From Desulfuromonas sp. (GTDB taxonomy: Bacteria > Desulfobacterota > Desulfuromonadia > Desulfuromonadales > SZUA-401): a stretch of 48,554 bases of DNA. Location of the stretch: NCBI GenBank assembly GCA_002869605.1, contig PKUI01000161.1, positions 1-48,554 of the forward strand, given 5' to 3'. The notes under the pieces are model-generated. The model searched no databases and was not told the DNA's origin. It worked only from the letters and a program-made list of their open reading frames with translations. Position 1 is the stretch's first letter. Each line of letters begins with the position of its first letter. Both the position numbers and the translations under genes were made by a program. Positions 26,977-36,755 of the stretch are shown here, piece by piece.

Positions 26977-27267
26977 ATGGAATTTGACAAGATGCAAGAG
27001 TATGATCGGGAGGCGGAAATCCTGAAAGTTTTAGGACACCCTGTACGCCTGAAGATTGTTGCGGGGCTCATGTCTGAATCCTGCAATGTCAAGAAAATCT
27101 GGGAGTGTCTCGGCTTGCCCCAGGCCACCGTTTCACAGCACCTCTCCCTGCTCAAGAACAAGGGGATCATCGAAGGCCGCCGTGAAGGGGTCGAGGTCTT
27201 CTATCAGGTCATCTCCCCGGTTGCACGGAACATCGTCGGAGCGATCTTCGGGCACCCGACCTGCTGA
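26977..27267 (+). CDS. ArsR/SmtB-family winged-helix regulator
   Basis: The 96-residue protein has the family fold: LGHPVRLKIVAGL at the N-terminus, recognition helix LPQATVSQHLSLLK (about 47-60) and the wing (EGRREGVEVFYQV). Cysteines are at 36 (ESCNV), 44 (WECLG) and the C-terminal residue 96; they do not form the classical ELCVC metal site but could bind metal or act as a thiol/sulfide switch. No obvious target gene follows, since the next gene is convergent. GAGGGTGGG precedes the ATG. Confidence 0.88.
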   Translation: MEFDKMQEYDREAEILKVLGHPVRLKIVAGLMSESCNVKKIWECLGLPQATVSQHLSLLKNKGIIEGRREGVEVFYQVISPVARNIVGAIFGHPTC

Positions 27268-27297
27268 TCATTTCTTCGTTCCAACCACGACACTCCC

Positions 27298-27331
27298 AGG
27301 CTGCCTTGCAAAAGGCAGCCTTTCTATTTTT
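27298..27331 (+). terminator. Rho-independent terminator of the ArsR gene
   Basis: AGGCTGCCTT and AAGGCAGCCT form a ten-pair perfect stem with a short loop, followed by TTCTATTTTTGT. Confidence 0.85.
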
Positions 27332-27337
27332 GTACGA

Positions 27338-27991
27338 CTAGATATCTTTGCGCACGAAGATCTCACGGGCGAGCTGTGCGTCCACAGCGAACTCGGAATG
27401 CCCAAGACGAAACACGAAGGTCGGGAAAGCCCTCTCGAGAGAAATACGATTGCCCGGCAAGACCCCCATGCTCATCAACTTCTGCATCTTCTTGTTGTCC
27501 GTCGTCGCAAGGTAGGCAATCTCGGCGAACTCGCCGGGCATGACCTCGGTCAGCGGCACTACGCCCACATTCCCGGCACGTCGCGCCTCTTCACAACAAC
27601 GACCGGGCGGGATCGGCTTGCCATGCGGGCAGGTCGTAGGGTGATTCAACAGGGTGCAGATCTTGGTGTCGACCCCATGTTGGAAAAGCAGATGTTCGAA
27701 CTTGCATGCCAGTTCGTCCCCGGGAGTCCCTTTGAGATCGAGGATGTCCATGATCAGGCGCTCGGCCAGACGGTGCCTGCGTATCGTCAACTGCGCCTCC
27801 GGGCGTCCCTCGGCACGTAGCCTGACCCGCCCGTTGTGCACTTCGATCAGGGCGCCGCGCAGCAACTCGGCGAGACCCTCGTCCTCTTCGTCGATGCCGA
27901 GGCGCTAGAAAGACGCCGCCGTATCCCCTTCTTCCTCCGTGGCAATCCACAGAGATTCCAGTATTTCCTCGGCCTTTTCCGACAACGTCAT
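27338..27991 (-). CDS. DtxR-type iron-dependent regulator fused to FeoA domain, interrupted by in-frame TAG
   Basis: The frame runs 217 residues if the TAG at 27905-27907 (codon 29) is read through. Order: winged helix (1-70; LSEKAEEILESLW at the start), DtxR dimerisation/metal domain (about 70-125; RRHRLAERL, ACKFEH, PTTCPHGKPIP), then a C-terminal FeoA/SH3-like domain (about 140-217). The pattern SF-X-RLGIDEED suggests a charged residue such as Glu stood at the TAG position. If translation stopped there, only an internal TTG restart without a clear ribosome site could yield a fragment lacking the DNA-binding domain. It ends the fur-feoB unit, directly after a small Cys-rich gene in the same frame, so it should control or assist ferrous iron uptake. 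It may be a pseudogene or recoded. Confidence 0.75.
27905..27907 (-). other. In-frame TAG codon within the DtxR/FeoA gene
   Basis: The codon context is TTC TAG CGC CTC. The frame is open for 28 codons before and 188 codons after, and DtxR-type sequence runs through on both sides. Confidence 0.85.
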
Positions 27992-27994
27992 CCG

Positions 27995-28168
27995 CTACTC
28001 CTTGACTTCTTTTTTCTGCAGCCCCTGCAGGAACTTCGGCACCACCGGGTTGGCGTAACCGCACCATGGACAATGAACCTTGCGACACCCCCCGGAACAT
28101 GCCCCGCAGCTCTCCCTCGCTGGATCGGGCTGCTCCGGGATGTCCTTCCCGCAGAACGCACACTTCAT
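27995..28168 (-). CDS. Small Cys-rich FeoB-associated protein
   Basis: A 57-residue protein with seven cysteines arranged CxxC (3,6), CxxCxxxC (21,24,28) and CxxC (33,36), probably two zinc ribbons or an Fe-S site. Its ATG overlaps the feoB stop (ATGA), indicating coupling. It could play the part of FeoC, the small Fe-S partner of FeoB, but it has no recognisable winged helix. The stop is TAG, and one codon later the DtxR/FeoA gene starts in the same frame. No named family recognised. Confidence 0.75.
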   Translation of the reverse strand: MKCAFCGKDIPEQPDPARESCGACSGGCRKVHCPWCGYANPVVPKFLQGLQKKEVKE

Positions 28169-30117
28169 GACAACAGCCCGGTGGCGAGCAGCAGCACGTT
28201 AAGCCCTGCCCCCACGGCAAATGCCAGCACGCTGACAAACACGAAAATCCCCAGAGCCACCCGCCAACCCCGCTCCTTTTTCATCACCAGGAATTGAGCG
28301 ACACACGGCACAAACAGGGTCAGGGTGACTGCGGCCACCGTCAGCTGACGGGCATCGAGCAGACCGGAGGTCTGCAGATCATAGAGCCCGGCCGCGCCGA
28401 AATCTCGCCGGAAGAAGCCGAAGATAAAGGCCGCCGAAGCCTCGGCGGGGAGCCCCAGTGCATGCATAGCAGGGTACATGCCACGCACCAGCATATCAAG
28501 CAGGCCGCTCATCTTGCCAGCCCACAACAGCAGCGAAGCGAGGATAAACAGTGGAAAAATCTCCAGGAAGTACCAATGCATGCGCGTCAGTGTCTTGACC
28601 AGCACGTTGCGCAGCTGCGGCAGACGCATGGGGGGGAGTTCCATGTAGAAAATAGGCGCCTCTCCCGGGAGCAGGCGCGCCGTAAGCAGCCCCACGAGCA
28701 GGAAGACGGCCACCATCACCACCACCCATACCGCCAGAGCCCCGGTCACGGTAGAGAGCAGCCCGAGGATCACTCCAAGCTGGGCGCTGCAGGGGATGGC
28801 AAGGGCAAGCAGCACTGTGGCTATCACCCTCTCGCGCTTCGTCTCGAGGGTCCGGGTCACCATGGTCGCCATGGTATCACAGCCGAAACCAAGCACCATC
28901 GGGATCACCGCCCGCCCGTTGAGGCCGATCTTCTTCATGACCCGATCGACCAGCATGGCGAGGCGCGGGAAATACCCGGAATCCTCCAGGACCGAAAAAG
29001 CGATAAAAAAGGTGCCGACGATCGGCATGACCAGCGCCACCGCATAGCGGACCGCCAGAGTGAAGATGCCGTACTCACCCACCAATAGTTCGTAGAGCCA
29101 CGGCCACGGAACCCAACGGTCGGCGAGTCCGATCAGCCAGGGGTTGAGGTGCCCCTCAAAGATGGTTCCCTCGAAAAAATCGACCACCGTCCCGGCACCG
29201 AAACCGCCGACGAACTGATAGAGGCCGAAGTAGAGCACCAGCAGCAGCAACGGCACGCCGGTCCAGGGATCAATGGCAAAATGTGACAACCAGTCGGCAA
29301 TCGACAGCCTTGCTCGTCCCGACTCCCTGATTACCCCGTCGAGGATCCCGTTGACGATACGACGGCGCTCAAGGTTAATCCTCAGGTGCAGGTCACTGCG
29401 CCGTTCAAAGGTGATGTCACGCACCATCTCGTCAACCGCCTGGTACCCCTCCCCTTCGACCTCCCGCACCAGTCTGACGACCTCCTCGTCTTTCTTCATC
29501 AACAGGATCGAGAGACTGCGGCTTGATAGTCGGTACTCGCCGTTGAGCAGTGCTGCAACCTTACAGATATCCCGTTCCAGGTCGGTCGCGTAGGGGTAAA
29601 AGGAAGATCCTCTGTGAAACCTGGAAAGCGCCTCTTTCAACTCGGTGAGCCCCTGACGCTTGGCCATCACCGCGCCGACCACCGGAATCCCCAGGCGTTG
29701 TTCGAGCAGCTCGAGGTCGATCTCCATGCCGAGACGCTTTGCCTCGTCGAGGATATTGACCACCAGTACCAGCGGCAAGCCAGCTTCAGCCAGCTGCAGG
29801 GTCATCGGCAACATCCGCTCGAGGTTACGCGCATCGACGACATGTACCACCACGTCGGCCCGCTCGTTGAGCAGAATCCGCTGCGCCACCCGCTCCTCTT
29901 CGCTGATCGGCAGCAGGGCATACATACCCGGAGTGTCGAGGACCTCGTAGCGCTGTTGCTGAATCTCCGTGGTTCCCCGGGAGATCTCGACCGAGGTCCC
30001 GGGATAGTTGGAAACCGTAGTGTAAGCACCCGTTAAGGCATTAAACAAAACGCTTTTGCCAACATTCGGATTGCCAACGAGGACAACCCGTGGCATTGAA
30101 TCGTGGGGTTCGTTCAT
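28165..30117 (-). CDS. feoB: Ferrous iron transporter FeoB
   Basis: The 650-residue protein has an N-terminal G-protein domain (G1 GNPNVGKS at 15-22, the YPGTSVE switch region, G3 DTPGMY), a helical insertion domain, then a polytopic membrane part with the two Gate regions (for example FGCDTMATMVTRTLE and IPCSAQLG). It imports Fe2+ into the cytoplasm in anoxic or microoxic conditions. It lies between fur and a DtxR/FeoA-type gene, so regulation by iron is expected. The ATG at 30117 has only a weak ribosome site (GAGTGACG). Confidence 0.96.
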   Translation of the reverse strand: MNEPHDSMPRVVLVGNPNVGKSVLFNALTGAYTTVSNYPGTSVEISRGTTEIQQQRYEVLDTPGMYALLPISEEERVAQRILLNERADVVVHVVDARNLERMLPMTLQLAEAGLPLVLVVNILDEAKRLGMEIDLELLEQRLGIPVVGAVMAKRQGLTELKEALSRFHRGSSFYPYATDLERDICKVAALLNGEYRLSSRSLSILLMKKDEEVVRLVREVEGEGYQAVDEMVRDITFERRSDLHLRINLERRRIVNGILDGVIRESGRARLSIADWLSHFAIDPWTGVPLLLLVLYFGLYQFVGGFGAGTVVDFFEGTIFEGHLNPWLIGLADRWVPWPWLYELLVGEYGIFTLAVRYAVALVMPIVGTFFIAFSVLEDSGYFPRLAMLVDRVMKKIGLNGRAVIPMVLGFGCDTMATMVTRTLETKRERVIATVLLALAIPCSAQLGVILGLLSTVTGALAVWVVVMVAVFLLVGLLTARLLPGEAPIFYMELPPMRLPQLRNVLVKTLTRMHWYFLEIFPLFILASLLLWAGKMSGLLDMLVRGMYPAMHALGLPAEASAAFIFGFFRRDFGAAGLYDLQTSGLLDARQLTVAAVTLTLFVPCVAQFLVMKKERGWRVALGIFVFVSVLAFAVGAGLNVLLLATGLLS

Positions 30118-30170
30118 CTAAAACGTCACTCTTTCATCACGGAGTGGATACCTCCGCAGAAACCGGTCAC

Positions 30171-30593
30171 TCATGCACACTTGGGACATAAACCGAAGAT
30201 CTCAAGCCGGTGTCGCTCAATGGTATAGCCGTAAGCCTCGGCAACCGTTTCCTGCAGGCGTTCAATCTCGGGGTTTTCGAATTCAACGATGGCGTTGCAA
30301 CGCGTACAGATCAGGTGATCATGATGTTCTTCGTCACTGGCGAGTTCGTAGCGGGTCTGCCCATCGCCAAAATGACGTTCAGCAGCGATGCCACACTCCG
30401 AAAAAAGCTTGAGGGTCCGGTGAACCGTTGCATAACCGATATGCGGGTAGTTTTTTTTCAGGCGCAGATAGAGGTCTTCGGTCGATAGGTGTGAGCCGGC
30501 CTTGAGGAATTCATCCAGGATGAGTTCTCGCTGATTGGTCGACTTGAGCCCCTCCCGGGCAAGAAAATCCCTGAACATCTGCTTGCGCTTCAT
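30171..30593 (-). CDS. fur: Fur-family ferric uptake regulator
   Basis: The 140-residue protein has the Fur winged helix (STNQRELILDEFLK, GYATVHRTLKLF) and C-terminal metal-binding dimerisation domain. HHDHLICTRC carries the regulatory His cluster and the first CxxC; a second CxxC (GLCPKCA) sits at the end for structural zinc. With Fe2+ it should repress iron genes, probably including feoB directly downstream. A strong promoter and a matching palindrome lie just upstream, suggesting self-regulation. PerR or Zur cannot be fully excluded, but the feoB context favours Fur. Confidence 0.92.
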   Translation of the reverse strand: MKRKQMFRDFLAREGLKSTNQRELILDEFLKAGSHLSTEDLYLRLKKNYPHIGYATVHRTLKLFSECGIAAERHFGDGQTRYELASDEEHHDHLICTRCNAIVEFENPEIERLQETVAEAYGYTIERHRLEIFGLCPKCA

Positions 30594-30608
30594 GCCGCCC
30601 CCCTGTTG

Positions 30609-30625
30609 TTGAAAATGGATTTCAA
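30609..30625. promoter_or_regulatory. Candidate Fur box at the fur promoter
   Basis: TTGAAA-ATGGA-TTTCAA is a palindrome with six-base arms. It overlaps the end of the -10 box and the expected start site of fur and resembles TGAAAAT-type Fur boxes reported for Geobacter relatives. Confidence 0.6.
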
Positions 30626-30652
30626 TATAAGGAAAGGCGGGGTCCCTGTCAA
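30624..30652 (-). promoter_or_regulatory. Sigma-70-type promoter of fur-feoB
   Basis: On the minus strand TTGACA (30652-30647), a 17-base spacer and TATATT (30629-30624). It is near consensus and lies about 30 bases before the fur ATG. Confidence 0.8.
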
Positions 30653-30670
30653 GCGTAAAGGATGTGCAAA

Positions 30671-31414
30671 TCAGCCCGCGGGGAACAGGCGGTACATAAA
30701 ACCGGTGAGGCGCGCGAAGAGGTTGAAGAACAACATCACGCCGACCACCATCATCAGAACGCCGGCAAACATCTCCGTCAAACGGATGTAGCGACGGAAG
30801 CGATTGAAAAACGCCAGAAACTCGTGGAACAGCAGGCCCGCCAGAATGAACGGAATGCCGAGCCCGAGGGAGTAGACCGCCAACAGCTCCATGCCCTTGA
30901 GGTAGTCACTTTCGGTTCCAGCCACCATCATGAGGATGCCACCGAGGATCGGCCCGATACACGGCGTCCAGCCAGCGGCAAAAGCGACCCCGACCAGAGC
31001 CGTGCCGAGGAAACCGTGAGGCTTGTTGTGCAGCTGCAGCCGTTTTTCACCCAACAGGATATGCAGCGGAAAGATCCCGCTGAGATGCAAACCAAACAGA
31101 AAAATCAAAATGCCGCCGAGCTTCTGAAACCAGTAGATTCCCTCCTGCAGGAAAGTCCGCAGCGTCTCGGAGGCCATCCCGGCCAGGCCGCCAAGGGCGA
31201 CAAATACCAGGGAAAACCCGAGCACGAAGGCTCCAGAGTGCAGCAGCACCGAAGTGCGCACCTTAAGGCCCGGGTGTTCCTCGTTGAGTTGCGCGAAGGA
31301 GAGACCGGTAATAAACGCCATGTAGCTCGGAATCAACGGCAGGACACACGGAGAGACAAACGAAAGAAGGCCGGAGACGAAAGCCAGCCAGAAAGACGGA
31401 TCAGCTTGACTCAT
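30671..31414 (-). CDS. ccdA: CcdA-type cytochrome c biogenesis membrane protein
   Basis: The 247-residue protein has six membrane helices and the two conserved Cys motifs of the CcdA/DsbD core: SFVSPCVLPLIPSY (about 18-31) and GWTPCIGPIL (about 148-157). It carries electrons from cytoplasmic thioredoxin across the membrane to periplasmic thiol-disulfide proteins, keeping heme-attachment cysteines of apocytochromes reduced. It follows a TlpA-like thioredoxin gene by two bases, so the two form an electron-transfer pair. Useful for the many c-type cytochromes of this region. Confidence 0.93.
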   Translation of the reverse strand: MSQADPSFWLAFVSGLLSFVSPCVLPLIPSYMAFITGLSFAQLNEEHPGLKVRTSVLLHSGAFVLGFSLVFVALGGLAGMASETLRTFLQEGIYWFQKLGGILIFLFGLHLSGIFPLHILLGEKRLQLHNKPHGFLGTALVGVAFAAGWTPCIGPILGGILMMVAGTESDYLKGMELLAVYSLGLGIPFILAGLLFHEFLAFFNRFRRYIRLTEMFAGVLMMVVGVMLFFNLFARLTGFMYRLFPAG

Positions 31415-31416
31415 GA

Positions 31417-31938
31417 TTACTCCGCATCAACCAATTCTTTGATCTGCTTAAGAATCTCCACTGACGACCAGTCATAGGCCCCGATGTAGTGGCGGGCGAT
31501 ACGTCCCTGCTTGTCAATCAGGAAGGTTTCCGGGAAACGGTAGACACCGTAGGCATTCTGCACCTTGGTTTCATAATCGAGCAGCACGCTGAACTCATGC
31601 GGGTTACTCTTCAGAAACGGCGGTACCGTCTCGCGCCCTTCCGGTTCGACGTTCACGGCCAGCATCACGAAGCCCTGAGACGCAAACACCTCGTTGAGCA
31701 TCTCCATCGAAGGCATCTCAACGCGACAAGGGGGGCACCAGGTCGCCCAGAAGTTCAGAAACACCACCTTCCCCTGCATATCAGCCAGACGCACCGTCTT
31801 GCCATGCACATCCTGCAGGGAAAAGTCCGGAGCCAGACTGCCTACCCCGACCGCATCGCTGCCACCGAAAGCCGAAACGGTGGTCGACCCGAGAAAAATC
31901 AAGCCGCTCAACACAACCAACAGACGTATTATTTTCAT
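31417..31938 (-). CDS. TlpA/ResA-like periplasmic thioredoxin
   Basis: The 173-residue protein has a signal peptide (about 1-23) and a thioredoxin fold with active site WCPPC (FWATWCPPCRVEMP) and cis-Pro segment RFPETFLID. The membrane-anchored or soluble periplasmic protein reduces disulfides in apocytochrome c or similar substrates, taking electrons from the CcdA protein encoded just downstream. The length and the GSLAPDFSLQDVHGK start are typical for TlpA/ResA. Confidence 0.92.
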   Translation of the reverse strand: MKIIRLLVVLSGLIFLGSTTVSAFGGSDAVGVGSLAPDFSLQDVHGKTVRLADMQGKVVFLNFWATWCPPCRVEMPSMEMLNEVFASQGFVMLAVNVEPEGRETVPPFLKSNPHEFSVLLDYETKVQNAYGVYRFPETFLIDKQGRIARHYIGAYDWSSVEILKQIKELVDAE

Positions 31939-32011
31939 GATTTCCCCTTGTTTCGATCTAAGCAGGTTTGCCGTATGCTGCGAGGGACGTTACCGCTGCT
32001 GTGCAGTAAAG

Positions 32012-32401
32012 TCAAGCGCCTCCAGAGGCCCATAAAGCTTCGAAGCGATCGAGATCCTGTTCGCTGAATCCGAAGTAATGCGCGACCTCGTGCGCAACCG
32101 TCTCACGCACTACCTGCACCACCGGCAGGCCGGTATCTGCGGCTTCGGCTTCAATGGATCGCTGGAACAGGTAGATCATGTCCGGCTCCGCAGGGACCAG
32201 ATCGTGAAAGCGCTCGCTAAACGGAAAGCCACGGTAGAATCCGAGCAGCTCCTCGTCGGGGCCGTATCCGACTTCGGCAAGCAGTTGCGCGTCAGCAACA
32301 TCCTCGACGACAAACACCAGGTTTTCGAAATGTTGCCTGAAACTTTCAGGGATCGAGGCGACAACCCGCTCGACCAGCTGAGAAAAGTCACCCCTGGTCA
32401 T
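32012..32401 (-). CDS. Predicted zincin-like metallopeptidase (PF06262 type)
   Basis: The 129-residue cytoplasmic protein has an HExxH zinc-binding motif in ETVAHEVAHYFGFSEQDLD near its C-terminus, as in the minimal metallopeptidase family COG3824. The sequence before it (DELLGFYRGFPFSERF type) is also typical. Substrate and role are unknown. The ATG at 32401 is chosen because it sets the family length and has an AGGG upstream; earlier in-frame codons lie inside the thioesterase gene. It is the last gene of a run that begins with the kinase at 36642. Confidence 0.85.
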   Translation of the reverse strand: MTRGDFSQLVERVVASIPESFRQHFENLVFVVEDVADAQLLAEVGYGPDEELLGFYRGFPFSERFHDLVPAEPDMIYLFQRSIEAEAADTGLPVVQVVRETVAHEVAHYFGFSEQDLDRFEALWASGGA

Positions 32402-32432
32402 CGAAGCCCTGCCCCCGGGCAACACGGAAGCG

Positions 32433-32855
32433 CTAGCTGAAGCGATAGACCTCGACACCATCCTCATCGAAGAGTGTTGCCTCGCCGTTGAAATCACGCC
32501 CCTGTGGCCCACGGACCTGTGCCTCGGCGCGCACCTCGCCGCTTTTGACCGGAGCCAGGAAGCGTGCCTGCAAATCGACTGTTGCGAAGTGCGTCCCCGG
32601 AGGGAGCAGCGACTTGATCGCCATCGCCACAGCGGTATCGGCCAGACTGGTCAAGGCGCCACCATGCATCAGACCGGCCCCCATGGCATGCTTGACGGTA
32701 AACGGCATGCGCAACACGGCTTGACCATCCACAGCGCTGACGATCTGCATCTGCAGCAGGTCTTCAAACGGGGCCGTATCTACCCAGCCGCTGAGCGTAA
32801 ACTGCTCATGTTGCGGGTCGCGATCGGCGTCGGCAGCATCTTTTAGAACAGCCAT
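32433..32855 (-). CDS. PaaI-like hotdog-fold thioesterase
   Basis: The 140-residue protein has a single hotdog domain. GLMHGGALTSLADTAVAMA carries the HGG substrate-binding turn and the catalytic acidic residue region of PaaI-type acyl-CoA thioesterases. It is likely cytoplasmic and tetrameric, hydrolysing acyl- or phenylacetyl-CoA-type substrates, but the true substrate is not visible. It starts eight bases after the HtrA gene with GGAGGGATC upstream. The stop is TAG. Confidence 0.88.
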   Translation of the reverse strand: MAVLKDAADADRDPQHEQFTLSGWVDTAPFEDLLQMQIVSAVDGQAVLRMPFTVKHAMGAGLMHGGALTSLADTAVAMAIKSLLPPGTHFATVDLQARFLAPVKSGEVRAEAQVRGPQGRDFNGEATLFDEDGVEVYRFS

Positions 32856-32863
32856 GATCCCTC

Positions 32864-34183
32864 CTATGGAAGATCGACATAATAGCCGTTATTACGCCGC
32901 GCAATCAGAAAACTCAAAGGGTAGACACCGAGGTTTTTCTCCAGTAACTGCCGGAATTTCACGAGGTCAGCAACCCCCGCCCCGCCCACTTCAACGACCC
33001 GATCGCCAACCTGCAGCCCGGCCTGTTGGGCAGCGCCTCCGGGTTCAAGGGCATCGATCTGTAGTCCCCGGTTGGTATCCATGGGCCAGAAACCGAACAC
33101 CTTGCGGACATACTCCTCAACATACCCCTGCGGGACCGGTTCGGTGGTAATCTGCACCCTCCGTTCTGTGGTCCCGTGCAGGTACTCAAGCATCACACCC
33201 CTTCCCGGAGGATAGGTCGCCAGCAAGGAGAGGTATTCATGCACCGTGTCGACCGCTATACCGTCAAGCGCGACAATCACATCTGCAACCTTCAAGCCGC
33301 CCTTGGCTGCGGCATGTCCCTGAGAGAGATCGGTAACCAGCACCCCTCCGCCACCGCGGGCCCGAGTAAAGGCACGCCCCACTTCGCCGGGGATAACCCC
33401 GATAAAACCGGGTCGAACCTCACCGTAGCGGATCAGGTCATCGAGCACCCGTCCGACCACCGCCGCAGGGATAGCAAAACCGATCCCCTGGGCCTGGCGG
33501 GCAATAGCCGTGTTGATACCGACCAGTTCGCCATCGAGGTTGAGCAGAGGCCCGCCGGAATTCCCCGGGTTAATCAACGCGTCGCTCTGCACAAACACGG
33601 CTAGACTGCCATCCTCAGCGGGCAGGCGCCGGCGATCGGTGCTGACCACACCGGTGGTGATGGAATGCTCGAGACCGAGTGGGTTGCCGACGGCGATCAC
33701 CGTTTCGCCGAGCATCAGATCGTCGGAACGCCCGATCTGAACGATCGGATAGCGACGCTCTTCCTTGAGCTTCAGCACCGCCAGGTCGAGCCGTTTATCG
33801 ACTCCAACCAGCTCCACCTGCTGTTCCTTGAGCTGATCCGGCAGTGCGACAAAGATCTTCGAGGCCTTGTCGATGACATGCGCGTTGGTCAACACATAGC
33901 CACGCTCATCCACCAACACCCCCGAACCGAGAGACTGTGATGCATAAACACGCGAGGAACCGAACTCCCCGAAAAAATCCTCGAACAGGCTGCCACCAAA
34001 ACCGAAAAACGGCGAACCGCGCCGCTGGAGAATCTGCTCCGTACGGATATTGACCACCGCCGGACCGACCTTTTCCAGGGCCTTGACCACCGGCGAACGA
34101 CGTGTGGCGAGATCGGCGGCGGCGAGTTGTGGGCAGAACAGAGCCAGGCTCACCAGCAGTACGACAAAACGACGAAGAAACAT
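32864..34183 (-). CDS. HtrA/DegQ-like periplasmic serine protease with two PDZ domains
   Basis: The 439-residue protein has a signal peptide (about 1-22), a trypsin-like protease domain with catalytic His in TNAHVID, Asp in RLDLAVLKL and Ser in NPGNSGGP, then two PDZ domains (about 255-345 and 365-435). It should degrade or refold damaged envelope proteins. The ATG at 34183 has AGGAGTTAGC upstream and lies one base after the TAG stop of the NtrC-class regulator, so regulator and protease are cotranscribed and probably coupled. This suggests an envelope-stress function for the kinase/regulator pair. Confidence 0.92.
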   Translation of the reverse strand: MFLRRFVVLLVSLALFCPQLAAADLATRRSPVVKALEKVGPAVVNIRTEQILQRRGSPFFGFGGSLFEDFFGEFGSSRVYASQSLGSGVLVDERGYVLTNAHVIDKASKIFVALPDQLKEQQVELVGVDKRLDLAVLKLKEERRYPIVQIGRSDDLMLGETVIAVGNPLGLEHSITTGVVSTDRRRLPAEDGSLAVFVQSDALINPGNSGGPLLNLDGELVGINTAIARQAQGIGFAIPAAVVGRVLDDLIRYGEVRPGFIGVIPGEVGRAFTRARGGGGVLVTDLSQGHAAAKGGLKVADVIVALDGIAVDTVHEYLSLLATYPPGRGVMLEYLHGTTERRVQITTEPVPQGYVEEYVRKVFGFWPMDTNRGLQIDALEPGGAAQQAGLQVGDRVVEVGGAGVADLVKFRQLLEKNLGVYPLSFLIARRNNGYYVDLP

Positions 34184-34184
34184 G

Positions 34185-35508
<1,324 letters not shown>

Positions 35509-35537
<29 letters not shown>

Positions 35538-36642
35538 AACGCTCCAGGCACTCCTTACTGCGCGGCAAGGTCAGCTTGAACACCGTCCCCTGCGCGGAAG
35601 TGGTCTCGATTTCAATCGTCCCCTTGTGGGCGCTGACAATACGCTGGGTGATCGCCAGTCCCAATCCCGTTCCTTCGCTGCGCGTGGTAAAAAAAGGATT
35701 GAAGATCCGCTCGCGAGCCTCCGCGGAGATACCCGGGCCGCTATCGGCGAAACGGATCACGGTGGCCGCGTCCTCGGCCACCACCGAGACCTTCACCTCG
35801 CCACCGTCCGGCATCACCTGCAGGGCGTTCAACACCAGGTTCAGAAAAACCTGCTTGAGCTGCTCGCGATGACCGCACAAGGGTGGAGTCTCTTCAACAT
35901 CCAGGGCGATGGTGACGTTCTGCTTGCGCGCCGGCTGCTGGACCAGATGTACGACCTCTTCGAGAACTTCCTGCGGTTGAAAAAACTTCTCTTCCGGCGG
36001 CTCGGGACGTGAGAAGGTCAGAAAATCCTGAACCACGCCGTTGAGCCGGTCAACCTCCTGAATCAGGATGCGGGCAAATTCGTAGTGCTTGTCCTCCGGC
36101 GGGAACCCCTCCTGGAGGATTTCAGCGGTACCGCGTATCGAGCCGAGGGGGTTGCGGATCTCGTGGGCCATGCCTGCCGAAAGCTCGCCGAGCGCCGTGA
36201 GCCGGTCTGCGCGGCGCAGCTGTTCCTCGATTTCGAGGATCTGGTCCGCCTGCCGGCGCAGCTTGTCGTAACTCTCCTCGAGTTGCCGCACGGCGGCGTG
36301 GGCCAGGTCCTTCTGGCGCCGTTCCCGCTCGGCGAGAAAACCGGTCATGAAACCGATCAGGTTGTACAGCAGGATCTCAAGGTACTGTTCAAGGCGGATT
36401 TCCGGGTGATGCCCCCAGTGAACGTAAATGTGCGGCAGGTAGAGCAACGAGGCAAAAATCGCCAGGGCAACACCTCCGCGCAGACAGAACCACAGCCCCC
36501 CGAGGACAATCGGAATGTAGTAGAGTCTCCGGTAGATGTCATGGAGCGCGCCCCGGTCGGTGGCGGTCAGGTAGTGCAAGGAGGTAACGCCCACCGTCAG
36601 GCTGATCAGGATTATGATTCGTATGATGTTTTGCTTACGCAT
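35509..36642 (-). CDS. Multipass membrane sensor histidine kinase (NtrB-like)
   Basis: The 377-residue kinase has about four N-terminal membrane helices (within 1-100) with short loops and no large periplasmic domain, a coiled-coil linker, HisKA with H160 in AHEIRNPLGS and a HATPase domain with NLVLNALQ, DSGPGIS and GTGLGLAI boxes. The signal is probably sensed within the membrane. The ATG at 36642 follows AAAGAAAG and puts the first membrane helix at the N-terminus; in-frame codons up to 36714 lack ribosome sites. It overlaps and likely phosphorylates the NtrC-class regulator downstream. Confidence 0.9.
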
Positions 36643-36755
36643 ACTTTCTTTGTAAACCATGGGCGTTTTTGGCGCAAGGCGCTCCTTGGCTATCACTGCG
36701 AATTTATTGGACAAGCAGGGATGGCATTCGCTACTCTTACACGCTGGAGCGCCAA

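Noticed and set aside
36643..36755. Sigma-54 promoter in front of the AEC carrier or the second kinase
   Set aside because: TGGCATTCGCTACTC has GG but no GC ten bases later; no match on the minus strand.
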